A DNA stretch of 64,000 bases from Eleginops maclovinus (Eukaryota; Chordata; Actinopteri; Perciformes; Eleginopidae): contig NC_086370.1 of the NCBI RefSeq assembly GCF_036324505.1, forward strand, positions 13,006,512 through 13,070,511, read 5' to 3'. Position 1 is the first letter of the stretch, and the number at the start of each line of letters is the position of its first letter. The position numbers and the translations under genes were made by a program. Below are positions 18,106-60,260 of this stretch, piece after piece. Below the pieces are notes generated by a model, which saw nothing but the letters and a program-made list of their open reading frames with translations, was not told the origin of the DNA and made no database searches.

Positions 18106-18350
18106 TTAATGATTAATAATGCAAGGACATTATTTTGTCCACGAGGAATGACTATATTTGAATATTTCACTAATCCTAACAAACATTAGCATTAGCTTGA
18201 CTAAAACCTTTGTAACCCTTAAACATTATAGGGTGCAGGGTGGTTGGTTAATAATGCAAGGACAGGATTTTGTCGATGTTGATCAACTATATTTGAACAC
18301 TTCACTAACCATTACAGACTTTGACATTAGTTTGACTGGAATCTATGAAG
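18106..18350 (+). repeat. Imperfect tandem duplication in gsta 3' UTR
   Basis: Two units of about 100 bp with a period near 139 bp share taataatgcaaggaca, attttgtc, actatatttgaa and ttcactaa in the same order (about 18106-18215 and 18245-18350). They follow the gsta stop and precede the probable poly(A) signal at 18362-18367, so both would be transcribed in the 3' UTR. Confidence 0.65.
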
Positions 18351-18361
18351 TTTTCACTGCA

Positions 18362-18367
18362 AATAAA
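18362..18367 (+). other. gsta: gsta poly(A) signal
   Basis: AATAAA lies 283 bp after the gsta stop codon. It is the first canonical signal on the plus strand. Confidence 0.6.
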
Positions 18368-18399
18368 TTGGACAAACATTTGAAAAGCTGCTGTGTTTC

Positions 18400-18960
18400 T
18401 TAGTGCTGTGTTAATTCAATGACAGGATTTGTATAATATCCACACTGTTTAAATACAAAAAAAAAATTATTTACGGAATCATATTTGTTTATTTAGTTTC
18501 CCCATGAATACAAAAATCACAGACTAATTCACAGTAAATATCATTTGAAGTTAAAGACATAGTATGTGAGCAGTCACGAATATATTGGCTTCCTTTTTTC
18601 TTTAATTTGAGAGTTTGATACTTAAGCAGCCTGCAAAACTGTAGTTTTAGTGAATAGAGTTAACCCCCTGTCAACATAAACTTATGTACATGTTAATCTT
18701 AGAGCATGAGATTTACATTCATGCAGATATATAAGAAAAAGCTGTTTTATTTATTTAACATCACCACTGCCGACTTACTGCAATAATATATGTTGTTAAT
18801 CTTAAATCTGTAAAACACTGACTGGTGACTTTAGTTCTGGTCACATGTAAATTAAGTAACCATACCAAACAAAAGGGTTGTTTTAGTATGCTGGGAATGC
18901 TTTTCATTCAAACAAGAATGGTCCATTGATAGACAGAGAGCGTCAGTCCAGTTATTCCTC
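18400..18960. other. gsta-tmem14a tail-to-tail spacer
   Basis: This is AT-rich 3' flanking sequence between two convergent genes. A minus-strand AATAAA (TTTATT at 18746-18751) probably ends tmem14a transcripts. Nothing else is recognised. Confidence 0.5.
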
Positions 18961-18963
18961 TGG

Positions 18964-19617
18964 TCACACCATGAGGAGTAGTAACAGCCGAAACACCATC
19001 AGCAAACTGTAGGAGAGAGACAGCAAGTCAAAAAGTAATAAATCCTTGACTGAGTTTAAAATGATATAGAAAAAAATATATACTAATTGTGCAATACCTA
19101 GTTACATAACTTCACATTTATAATTAAGTTTTTGTCATGTTTATCAAGTTTGAATCAGACCTTAGCCCTGACATAATGCCAGCAGGCAATATTTTCCCAG
19201 ATTTCTTGTATCTCATTCCCATCACGAGTGAAAGGGCTCCAGCAGTTACTGAAAGAAAGAAAACCCCCTGAACTCAACTCACTTCTCTGTTTTAAAACTG
19301 CTGAACATGTATTTATCTGGGACAAGCTTAGCCATACTCACGCAAAGAGACCTTGATGTCCTTTGGGTCAAAAGAGATGTTGTATGCACCATAAGCAGAG
19401 AACCCACCAAAAACTAAACCAGCCATCAGGGACATCGTGCTGCCTACAAGGACACAGACACAAACAATGATTATCAGGATAGATCTATTACGTGACACAT
19501 ACTTTTGGTAAAGATTTCTGCCAAAATGAAAAATGTTTAACCTTTTCTCGAGTAACCCATATATCCTCCAAAGGCGATGGCGAGAGCATAGCCAAATCCA
19601 ATCCAGTCCACTGCCAT
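18964..19617 (-). CDS. tmem14a: Transmembrane protein 14A
   Basis: TMEM14A is a small multi-pass membrane protein of the TMEM14 family, reported in mitochondria and ER and linked to protection from apoptosis. Minus-strand exons 19617-19542, 19443-19342, 19248-19161 and 19006-18964 join in phase to 102 aa (human 99). The order of features is an N-terminal WIGFGYALAIAFGGYMGY helix, a Gly/Ala-rich helix (SLMAGLVFGGFSAYGAYN), the loop DPKDIKVSL, a third helix with MGMRYKKSGKILPAG, and a leucine-rich last helix ending LLLLLMV. The ATG at 19617 directly precedes the conserved first helix. The Gly-X-Gly spacing is typical of the family. It is convergent with gsta, the same neighbourhood as human TMEM14A. 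Confidence 0.92.
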
Positions 19618-20286
19618 CTTGATTGATTGATTGAGGTACAGATAATGTTGGCTTTAAACAGCAAACCACAGCAAAGTCAAAAACAGAACAGTAGTTAGAG
19701 CTTTTTGAATACTGAAGTTAAAGTGTTTTGAAGAATAAAGTCCCTGCAGACAAGTAGCCTAGCTAGGGTTTAGGTGTATTAGACTTAACACTGACATGTT
19801 TTTATTTTCCTCAACATTAAACATAAAAACAGTGTTTGTAGCTTTACTATTCTTTGTTACATTTCATGTTTCAATAGAGTTCTGACATCTATTTTAGAAT
19901 TTATTTGTGTTTCAGTCAAATTTGATTTGTGATGGAAGTTTTTCCATGAAAAATAACGATTTTACAATCAATATAATTCTTGTTAAATATATTTCAGCAA
20001 AATAACATGTTTTCTGTTTCCTAAATGATACATCAAACCTGTGAATGCAAAAACACTCATTTTCCACTGCACAACACCACTTGTACTTTAACCCCAGAAT
20101 ATCTACACGCGGTTACTGTGAGAAACCTCTAGGTGTCGCTGTGAGACTTTAAAATCACAACAGATGAAGGGTATTGACATACAGCTCTACACGCACGTAT
20201 TTGAATAATTTAACAAATGTGACGTACGTTTTGTCATTATACTATCGTTTTGCATTAAATCACCTCGTTTGGTAAATATTACATAC

Positions 20287-20365
20287 CTTGAGTCGAAACA
20301 AGTGAACAGCAGCACTTAGAAACCTCCAATCTGTGACTGCACTTCCGTGTTACTGACGCTGCCCA
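20287..20365 (-). other. tmem14a: Probable tmem14a 5' non-coding exon
   Basis: On the minus strand a donor (actcaag|gtatgt) lies at 20287/20286, just downstream of a compact promoter-like stretch. Splicing from here to the ATG exon at about 19.63 kb is inferred. The 5' edge is approximate. Confidence 0.45.
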
Positions 20366-20385
20366 CAACACGCATGCGCAGTTTG
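20341..20385 (-). promoter_or_regulatory. tmem14a: tmem14a promoter: ETS and NRF1-like sites
   Basis: An ETS-type motif (ACTTCCG, 20341-20347) and a palindromic NRF1-like motif (CGCATGCGCA, 20371-20380) lie about 25 bp apart upstream of the probable first exon. This pairing is typical of TATA-less promoters of nuclear genes with mitochondrial roles, which fits a TMEM14 protein. Assignment is by motif only. Confidence 0.5.
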
Positions 20386-20389
20386 GTTT

Positions 20390-21240
20390 GTGCTGTGTTT
20401 AAAGACTTTTGATAAAGCAGGAAAAATCATAGACAATTCAATACATTAAAAATCAATACGAGTAGAGGGCTAGTTTGTTTAGCTAATTAGCCCCACTTCC
20501 CCAAAGAGTCAATATTTTTAATGTATTAATACTCTCTTGCGTTATACATGTATCATTAATGCAACAGGCCATTCTTTGTAGAAATTATAGCAGTAAAAGT
20601 CTCATTGGCTTGATTTGTTGTCAGTGCATGTTTTGGACTGAAATTGTCTTAGATTAAGATCAAATAGAAACAGACAGGGAAAATTTGGTACTAATATCAC
20701 ATACATAAACCGTGAATTCTTCTAATTTTCACCAGAAATGTTTTATACTTGTATCTTTTCTTCAGTATAATTTGAATTTGTGGTTCTGATTGGTCTGTTT
20801 CAATGCTCACAATAAAACTGCCATGTGCGGTCCACTGTATGGTACTAACTATAATGCACAGTCGGCAGGCGGTGGGATGTGCAGGTGAGGTGGATAGACG
20901 ATATGGGCAAAACAGAACATTTAATCTGGTAATAATCTCTCCCTCTTGACGCTTAAAACTATTGACCAGCAGGATTTATTTTAAAATTCTTGCTCTGATC
21001 ATTACGTTTCTGAACATTAAAAAGATAGTTCAGTGTAAATGTTAGAACTGCATTTGGCATCTCCATTTTTCATTTGATGTGACATTGTGAATGTATAATT
21101 ACAACAATGGCATCCAGGCTTTGCATGTTTACAAGCGCTCTTAACTCCAGAAGTAAAACATTGTGCCAGTAATAATTAGATATACTTTTAATTATTATGT
21201 TTTCAGAACAGTAAATGAACAAAGGAAATGTGACTCTCCC
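20390..21240. other. Spacer at the junction of two synteny blocks
   Basis: This is the head-to-tail interval between the tmem14a promoter and the probable 3' end of agpat5. It is AT-rich unique-looking sequence. I see no gene, transposon end or RNA. Confidence 0.5.
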
Positions 21241-21253
21241 CAAAGAAAACCAT

Positions 21254-23083
21254 TTTATTTCACTCTACCCCATTTCCAGAAATCACATACACGTTAAAGG
21301 ATTCATTGTTTAATAATAGTTTTCAAAAAGTGAAAATCAATGCATTCTTCAAGCAAAATAAGCCACTATGAACTGTAGACAATGTGACCGCATGCTTCCA
21401 TGCAGTCACCCGGTGGAAAAGAGCCACTGTGGCCCTCCGTGAGAGAGAGGGCTGAGGACCAACTCCTCCAAAAAGAAGGCACACATTTCCAAAATCCGCT
21501 GGCATTTAAATACGGTCTACATAGAGATTTCCTGATGAGGTACAGTCTGATCTTGTCTGGATAAAAATGACTACAAAATGGCTGACAAGAGGCATTTAAG
21601 AACAAGGAAGGATTATTCAAGTGAGGTATCGGAGCGACATGTAAAAGGTATGATTTTCTGTACCATGAGAAAAAACATATCAGACCAACTCTACACAATG
21701 ACGAGAAAGCAAACATGTAAAGTGACTCGTGGAAAAATGCAATGGTTTCATCACAGTAAACAACAACAATGAACATACAGTGCTTTAACGTTACAGTGAC
21801 ATTTATAATACAAATGGCTTTGAGTGCACAGGAACCTGCGATATACTGTTTACATGGCTTTGTCAGCTTTTTGCTAGGTAGACACTTTCGTGTGAGCTGT
21901 AACGTGGTATTCAAAGTAATAAATGCATATAAAAGTTATGGAACTCTGAATAAACCATTATAAAATAACTGATTATTATGTATATAGGCCCCAAAAATAT
22001 CTCTGCTGTCATCCAGGCTGGCATTAAACAAGTATTGCTAAAAAACAAAACACCTGTAGAAGATCATGGTAAATAACACCGGGTTTTGGCAAGGGTCAAC
22101 GTTTAAAGGTTAAAGCAATATTGGAACAGTTGTTTTGAAACAGACGCATTCCTCCATGTGAGCTCACTGTGGCATCTCCCAGTGTTTCTGCAACAAAGAC
22201 TCGGAAATTTATACATTAAACTTCTTTAAGGATACAAATATTTGTCAAATCAAAATCTTGGAAATAAAAAAACCCATTAACGTTATTATATATGCATAAA
22301 TGAGGCTGCTTAACAGCTACATTCATCATCAGAATATAAAACAAAGTGGCGTCTCGTTAATATTTATGGTAAACAATGCAGCTGGTGTTCATGAGCCCCT
22401 ACAGAGGACCGCATCCTCTCTACTTTGTTTTACTCATGTAAAAATATCACTTAAAATGAGCAAAGTGCATTAACCTCGAACATGGACCTTGGCGTAAATA
22501 ACATTACAACCAACCTCAAAGATTCAGTGCACTTTAATAATTAATGATGCATCATCAGTAGGCTGGTGTATCGCGGCAGCTACATGGAGTCGCTGGACAT
22601 GATCATTGAACATGTTTTCAGCCCAATTTGTTCTCAATAATATATACGTCATATTTAAAACTGGCCAATGCTTGATGGGAAAATGAGCATGCATGAATAC
22701 TAATTTGGCTAAATCTAATAAGGGGGAATTATTTTTAAGATAAGTATATAGCATTTTTCTTTATTTGATAGATTGATTACAAGGGCTATTTTGAGGATTT
22801 TAATACTTTTCAGCATAACCACTCATTTTTTTACTTCCTTATTTCAGGCTGCAAATCCAAATTACGCGAGGCAACAAGTAGCACAAAAAGCTTCACATTT
22901 CTCCATATCTCTGTTCAGCTTAAGCTCAAGGTCAACACTGAGCAAGACATGAGGGGTAAATCTCGGAGCCTCTCATCAGACGCTGCATCCGGAACACACC
23001 TCGTGTTGTTTGCGATGCAGGAAAATGGCGAGGTCTCTTCATGTCTTTTGTGCGTCTCATCGTGGCAGCCGCTGCCTGCCTGG
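21254..23083 (-). other. agpat5: Probable agpat5 3' UTR
   Basis: No coding similarity is seen between the agpat5 stop and a minus-strand AATAAA (TTTATT at 21254-21259). A 3' UTR of about 1.8 kb is therefore plausible, although other poly(A) signals are possible. The 182-codon minus-strand frame at 21366-21914 has no recognisable domain and is probably chance. Confidence 0.4.
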
Positions 23084-31320
<8,237 letters not shown>

Positions 31321-32004
31321 GGTCCCACCTCTGGCTCCACTAAAGTAACTAAAACGATCCCTGATATAGGCTGTAGGACTCACTCTTTGTTTAGGTTGCA
31401 GACCCTATCAATCCCAAAGCATACCTGACCTGCGTTCAGCACACCTGCCCTGACAAGTACAAAAACAAAGTAAGGAAGCTGCAGCAAGAGGAGCTAGCTG
31501 GCTAAAGCTAATGTTAACCTTGTGTGCAAAAGGGCCAAGTCGGCTTAAGCGCTATCGTCCACCCATACTACAATACAAAAAACCCCGAAGTTAACTGATA
31601 AATATGAACATTTTATCGCAAAAAACAAACACTACTTAAACCGGAATATGTACAGTATAAGTTAAAAGTGTTAGCTTTCTAACTGTTATTTAACGTGTGT
31701 TAGCCTGACAGGAAGTTTGATCAAAGGCTACATTTGAATAAATTATCTTCCCTAATATGGGTACGATAACAAAGTGTAACCCAAAAGTAAGCTTAGTTGT
31801 TAAAATGCTAATTTGTTCTATTTCCTTCCCCGGGTCTTCATCTTTATCCAGCTAGCTGTTCATAAACTAGCTTCATGCAGCAAATGTCACACACGCCTCC
31901 CTACGTAATGCCACCCCCTAACATCGAGGAAGGTGATTGGTCAAGAGACGCGGTGGTAGCCAGCCAATGGGCGGGGGAACGACATGATTATTATTGTTAA
32001 AGGG

Positions 32005-32480
32005 CCATAACCATACAGTCTGATGCTATAATACAGCATATGGCTATAACTCGTAACCATACAGTCTGATGCTATAAATATATATAGGGCGGTGGTGGCA
32101 AAGTCCATAGGGGCTTGGCCTGGGAACTGGAAGGTCGCCGGTTCACGTCCCGATCGGACCAAAAAAATATGGAGTGAGCTGGAGAGGTGCCAGTTCTCCT
32201 CCTAGGCCACTGCCGAGGTGCCCTTGACCTGGCTGCCACCTCTCCTCTGCATGTATTTCCTCTGTGTTTGTGCATGTATTTCCTCTGTGTGTACAACAGA
32301 GTAGAGAAAGCAGTTTCCCTGTAAGGGATTAATAAAAGTATGTCTTCTTCTAATACAGCATATGGTTATAACCCGTAACCATACAGTCTAATGCTATAAT
32401 ACAGCATATGACAATAACCCATAACCATACAGTCTGATGCTATAATACAGCATATGACAATAACCATAAAGTTTGATGCC
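32005..32480 (+). repeat. 46-bp minisatellite interrupted by a SINE
   Basis: The word CCATACAGTCTGATG, with at most one change, begins at 32011, 32057, 32379 and 32425, and a decayed copy begins at 32464. The spacing is exactly 46 bp within each flank. Each unit continues into CTATAATACAGCATATG. The array is broken between about 32078 and 32350 by a SINE. Confidence 0.85.
32085..32348 (+). mobile_element. tRNA-like SINE inside the minisatellite
   Basis: A B-box-like motif (GGTTCACGTCC, 32140-32150) follows a GGGCGGTGGTGGC head. The body contains a tandem pair of TGCATGTATTTCCTCTGTG words, and the 3' end reads TTTCCCTgtaaGGGATTAATAAAAG followed by a CTTCTTCT tail. That 3' end resembles the LINE-type tail at about 50.4 kb. 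Head and tail are consistent with a fish SINE whose tail is borrowed from a LINE. Confidence 0.7.
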
Positions 32481-33479
32481 ATTGCAACTTTTCGTGTTTG
32501 TCTACAATATGTATTTTGTAAGACGCTAATATGTGTACTTTAATGAATACCATAAGATAAACCCACATTAGTCCCCAGAGCGAAATGCAGGTGTCATTAT
32601 ACACATTTATACATACATTTACTACATTTTCTTGACGAATGACAAAAGTCTCATTGTTTTATAATAATTGATGTTACACTTTATCTCTTACTTTGTATTT
32701 TATGTCCATACTCTCTTTTTACTTAAGCTATCTTTTTCTTTGTGGTTTTTTATGCATATTTAATCAGCCTTGTAGCATTGAACCCTAGATTTAAGATTTC
32801 CTTTGCAAAGGACTAATTGTTGTGCATATGAAAAATAATACAACTTGAAAATCACAATTTAAATATTTTATTATATTCTTTTGAAAAATAACTAAATCTG
32901 AAACAGACAAAATCAAGTTATGATTCCAGAAGACGGGTAGATAGCAGAGGGTATCGCTATGAATGAGTCATTGACCTGGAATAATTACTGGGCTTGCCCA
33001 GATAAAGGGACTCAAAAGTCTGGTGCAAAGATGAAAGGGGTAAATTATTGATTCAGCTAATAGATTTATTCAATATTAACTATGGAAATCACTCCATCTG
33101 TCCTGGAGTGTGCTTATAAGATCATTGCAATCAGAGCTTAAAACATTTTTACTGAATTGTATACATCATTTGTCAATCTGAAACTGTTTATATTCTCGTG
33201 TTTTGTTTTTGTTGTCCCTAAATAAAATGTTAAGGTTTTCTTAACATCTTAAGTATTTCTGTAAATCCCCTCTAAAGCACTTCCACCTGCCTTTGTATTT
33301 AATACTTATGAATACTTGAAAAAGTGACAGCAGTGTAAATGTCGTAACTACAGTATATATTCTCAGGCAACAGTCTGGTACCTTTAAAGTATTGAGCAAG
33401 TTCTTTTACTTTCCATCTACTGCCTTCACATGAGTGTGAGTCTACACGGCAGCTTGCTCATTGGTCGCCTGTCTATATA

Positions 33480-35064
33480 CAGTGGGGCAAAAAAGTATTT
33501 AGTCAGCCACCAATTGTGCAAGTTCTCCCATTTAAAAAGATGAGAGAGGCCTGTAATTTTTATCATAGGTATACCTCAACTATGAGAGACAAAATGGGGA
33601 AAAAAATCACATTGTAGGATTTTTAATGAATTAATTGGTAAATTCCTCGGTAAAATAAGTATTTGGTCACCTACAAACAAGCAAGATTTCTGGCTCTCAC
33701 AGACCTGTAACTTCTTCTTTAAGAGGCTCCTCTGTCCTCCACTCATTACCTGTATTAATGGCACCTTTTTGAACTCGTTATCAGTATAAAAGACACCTGT
33801 CCACAACCTCAAACAGTCATACTCCAAACTCCACTATGGCCAAGACCAAAGAGCTGTCAAAGGAGACCAGAGACAAAATTGTAGACCTGCACCAGGCTGG
33901 GAAAACTGAATCTGCAATAGGTAAGCAGCTTGGTGTGAAGAAATCAACTGTGGGAGCAATTATTAGAAAATGGAAGACATACAAGGCCACTGCTAATCTC
34001 CCTCCATCTGGGGCTCCACGCAAGATCTCACCCCGTGGGGTCAAAATGATCACAAGAACGGTGAGCAAAAATCCCAGAACCACACGGGGGGACCTAGTGA
34101 ATGACCTGCAGAGAGCTGGGACCAAAGTAACAGAGGCTACCATCAGTAACACACTACGCCGCCAGGGACTTAAATCCTGCAGTTCCAGATGTGTCCCCCT
34201 GCTTAAGCCAGTACATGTCCAGGCCCGTCTGAAGTTTGCTAGAGGGCATTTGGATGATCCAGAAGAGGATTGGGAGAATGTCATATGGTCAGATGAAACC
34301 AAAATAGAACTTTTTGGTAAAAACTCAACGTGTCGTGTTTGGAGGAGAAAGAATGCAGAGTTGCATCCAAAGAACACCATACCTACTGTGAAGCATGGGG
34401 GTGGAGACATCATGCTTTGGGGCTGTTTTTCGGCAAAGGGACCAGGACGACTGAACCGTGTAAAGGAAAGAATGAATGGGGCCATGTATCGTGAGATTTT
34501 GAGTGAAAACCTCCTTCCATCAGCAAGGGCACTGAAGATGAAGCGTGGCTGGGTCTTTCAGCATGACAATGATCCCAACACACCGCCAGGGCAACGAAGG
34601 AGTGGCTTCGTAAGAAGCATTGCAAGGTCCTGGAGTGGCCTAGCCAGTCTCCAGATCTCAACCCCATAGAAAATCTTTGGAGGGAGTTGAAAGTCTGTGT
34701 TGCCCAGCGACAGCCCCAAAACATCACTGCTTTAGAGGAGATCTGCATGGAGGAATGGGCCAAAATACCAGCAACAGTGTATGAAAACCTTGTGAAGACT
34801 TACAGAAAACGTTTGACCTCTGTCATTGCCAACAAAGGGTATATAACAAAATATTGAGATGAACTTTTGTTATTGACCAAATACTTATTTTCCACAATCA
34901 TTTGAAATAAATTCTTTAAAAATCCTACAATGTGATTTCCTGGATTTTTTTTTCTCATTTTGTCTCTCATAGTTGAGGTATACCTATGATAAAAATTACA
35001 GGCCTCTCTCATCTTTTTAAATGGGAGAACTTGCACAATTGGTGGCCGACTAAATGCCCCACTG
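33480..35064 (+). mobile_element. Tc1/mariner element, complete, copy 1
   Basis: This 1.59-kb element is flanked by TA dinucleotides (33478-33479 and 35065-35066). Its long terminal inverted repeats begin CAGTGGGGC, and inverted homology extends for roughly 200 bp at each end. The 3' repeat lacks the AAAAAAGTA run that follows CAGTGGGGC in the 5' repeat, and the 5' repeat lacks a short AATCCAGGA segment present in copy 2. It lies between agpat5 and the mcph1 3' end. Confidence 0.95.
33836..34857 (+). pseudogene. Tc1 transposase, frameshifted
   Basis: This is a DDE-type cut-and-paste transposase. Residues 1-110 hold the paired-like helix-turn-helix DNA-binding region ([20 protein letters not shown]). 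The catalytic domain follows, with the first Asp in WSDET (about residue 153) and the second in VFQHDND (about 244). Compared with the usual family sequence, one A is missing near 34577. The frame therefore shifts after FQHDNDP and runs to an early stop at 34669, before the third catalytic residue. The lost 3' part is still present in another frame ([14 protein letters not shown]) up to a stop at 34857. The full family length is about 340 aa. This copy is predicted to be inactive, but it is young-looking because almost all other codons are intact. Confidence 0.93.
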
Positions 35065-35179
35065 TATAACTGATGAGTAGAGTAAGATTTTATTCTCAAA
35101 GGGAAGCGTCATCCATAACAACAAGGCTGTGTAAATTTCAGTTTCGAACTTGAGAAAAACGCATTTTTTGATAAAAGTA

Positions 35180-35185
35180 TTTATT
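35180..35185 (-). other. mcph1: mcph1 poly(A) signal
   Basis: A minus-strand AATAAA (TTTATT) lies about 380 bp past the mcph1 stop codon and about 115 bp outside the Tc1 element's 3' end. Confidence 0.55.
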
Positions 35186-35564
35186 AAGAATGGCATCACA
35201 ACATATTTTTATGAGGTTACAGTATTTCCTCAGACTGTTTAACTGGCTCAGCAAGTATTTAAGAATCACATTGTTATGAATGAAAAACAATCTCAGTAGT
35301 GGTGACTACTTTATGAAAAAAGGAAAATAATGAAGGATGGATGTCGGTGCAGTTTCCAATGCTTCACAATATCTTGACGGGTTGATAGTCCTCAGAAGTA
35401 TTAGGTTTCCATGGTAACCAGGGAAAGACATGGTATAAAAGTTGAATATTGAGAGGACTTATACAAAGCCCTTAACATAAGCAAGCAAGAACACTGTAAG
35501 GTAGAAACTGAGGGTACCAGGCACTGTTTAACATTCAAAATACTATAAATAAACTGCACAGCTT

Positions 35565-58503
<22,939 letters not shown>

Positions 58504-58538
58504 CTGAAAACAAGACACATAATTCAAATCGGGAGTGT

Positions 58539-58558
58539 GGGGGGGGGGGGGGGGGGGG
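58539..58558. repeat. 20-nt poly(G) run next to an mcph1 acceptor
   Basis: An unbroken run of 20 G on the plus strand is a 20-C run in the mcph1 transcript. It ends 35 nt before the 3' splice site of the exon at 58503. It is probably length-variable. Confidence 0.9.
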
Positions 58559-58559
58559 T

Positions 58560-59077
58560 TTAGTCACTCAAGCTATCACACAGGAGGCACTGTAATGTGT
58601 GTGTGTGTGAGAGTGTATTCCTGTTTGTTAATCTCACAACAAGCTAAAAACAGTTCCAATGGAAAGTATAATCACGTGAATATTTTAAAGAGTGACTTAA
58701 ATGCAAATTCATGGTAAACAAGGTTTACATTTGAATGAGGATCTTTGTCCATAACTGTTAAGGGTTTACTGGAGTCAGCATGTGGTACGCCTTAGACAGG
58801 GGGTCTGTCCCTCAAATACTGACCGATAAATTAACCATCTGAGTACATAATGCTTCAGTTTCTCCTCCTCGCATCCCAGAAACCAGAGGAAATGTTGAGA
58901 AATGCGGAAAACACATCACAAACTCTCGCTGTATGCACATGAGTATACATCAAATGTATGATCTAAATTGTTGGTCTTTAAAAGACAAATAAGGGTATAG
59001 GGAACATTTCAATATGGAAAGGCCTCATTTATTCACATTAAAAGCTATTCCTTTATTCTTCTTACGGCATCTACATA
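58560..59077. other. mcph1 intron sequence
   Basis: This is unremarkable AT-rich intron sequence ending at the Tc1 copy 2 insertion site. A short GT-rich stretch lies at about 58595-58615. No exon is seen. Confidence 0.5.
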
Positions 59078-60086
59078 CAGTGGGGCAAAAAAGTATTTAG
59101 TCAGCCACCAATTGTGCAAGTTCTCCCATTTAAAAAGATGAGAGAGGCCTGTCATTTTTATCATAGGTACACTTCAACTATGAGAGACAAAATGAGAAAA
59201 AAAATCCAGGAAATCACATTGTAGGATTTTTAAAGGATTAATTGGTAAATTCCTCGGTAAAATAAGTATTTGGTCACCTACAAACAAGCAAGATTTCTGG
59301 CTCTCACAGACCTGTAACTTCTTCTTTAAGAGGCTCCTCTGTCCTCCACTCGTTACCTGTATTAATGGCACCTTTTTGAACTCATTATCAGTATAAAAGA
59401 CACCTGTCCACAACCTCAAACAGTCATACTCCAAACTCCACTATGGCCAAGACCAAAGAGCTGTCAAAGGAGACCAGAGACAAAATTGTAGACCTGCACC
59501 AGGCTGGGAAAACTGAATCTGCAATAGGTAAGCAGCTTGGTGTGAAGAAATCAACTGTGGGAGCAATTATTAGAAAATGGAAGACATACAAGACCACTGC
59601 TAATCTCCCTCGATCTGGGGCTCCACGCAAGATCTCACCCCGTGGGGTCAAAATGATCACAAGAACGGTGAGCAAAAATCCCAGAACCACACGGGGGGAC
59701 CTAGTGAATGACCTGCAGAGAGCTGGGACCAAAGTAACAGAGGCTACCATCAGTAACACACTACGCCGCCAGGGACTTACATCCTGCAGTTCCAGATGTG
59801 TCCCCCTGCTTAAGCCAGTACATGTCCAGGCCCGTCTGAAGTTTGCTAGAGGGCATTTGGATGATCCAGAACAGGATTGGGAGAATGTCATATGGTCAGA
59901 TGAAACCAAAATAGAACTTTTTGGTAAAAACTCAACTCGTCGTGTTTGGAGGAGAAAGAATGCAGAGTTGCATCCAAAGAACACCATACCTACTGTGAAG
60001 CATGGGGGTGGAGACATCATGCTTTGGGGCTGTTTTTCTGCAAAGGGACCAGGACGACTGATCCGTGTAAAGGAAAGAATGAATGG
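59078..60086 (+). mobile_element. Tc1/mariner element, copy 2, split by a hAT insertion
   Basis: This starts after a TA (59076-59077) with the same CAGTGGGGCAAAAAAGTA terminus as copy 1. It is nearly identical to copy 1 up to AAGAATGAATGG (60086). There the match stops abruptly and a hAT-like terminus begins. The remaining transposase 3' half and the 3' inverted repeat are expected beyond the inserted element, outside the window. Confidence 0.93.
59443..60086 (+). pseudogene. Tc1 transposase fragment, interrupted
   Basis: The first roughly 214 codons are open: the helix-turn-helix region, then [11 protein letters not shown] with the first catalytic Asp and the [12 protein letters not shown] block. 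The frame then enters the inserted hAT element at 60087. It differs from copy 1 by a handful of residues, for example TSCSS versus KSCSS and DDPEQDW versus DDPEEDW. The second and third catalytic residues are missing from this part, so it cannot be active as it stands. Confidence 0.92.
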
Positions 60087-60260
60087 CAGGGTGTCTGCAG
60101 GTTTTAACAAGTGCAATTTTAGACTTTTTTAGACCTTTTTTAGACCATCATGGGTTAAATTTAAGACCTTCACGAAGTATTAAAAAAAAAGAAATAACAA
60201 AGCCAGATTGCCGTCAATTTACATTTATTGTCAATGAAACAAACATATTATTTACATTAT

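Larger units (their letters stand above)
31330..33477. other. agpat5 upstream region
   Basis: This is the agpat5 promoter side. It holds the minisatellite and SINE described separately (32005-32480). No coding sequence is recognised. The region around 31640-31960 contains several purine-rich GGAAG words but no convincing core promoter. Confidence 0.4.

Noticed and set aside
21366..21914. 182-codon minus-strand open frame
   Set aside because: No recognisable domain and ordinary intergenic composition. It falls in the probable agpat5 3' UTR.
33817..34485. 222-codon minus-strand frame (and its twin at 59424-60116)
   Set aside because: Both are antisense to the Tc1 transposase and recur only because the element is repeated.
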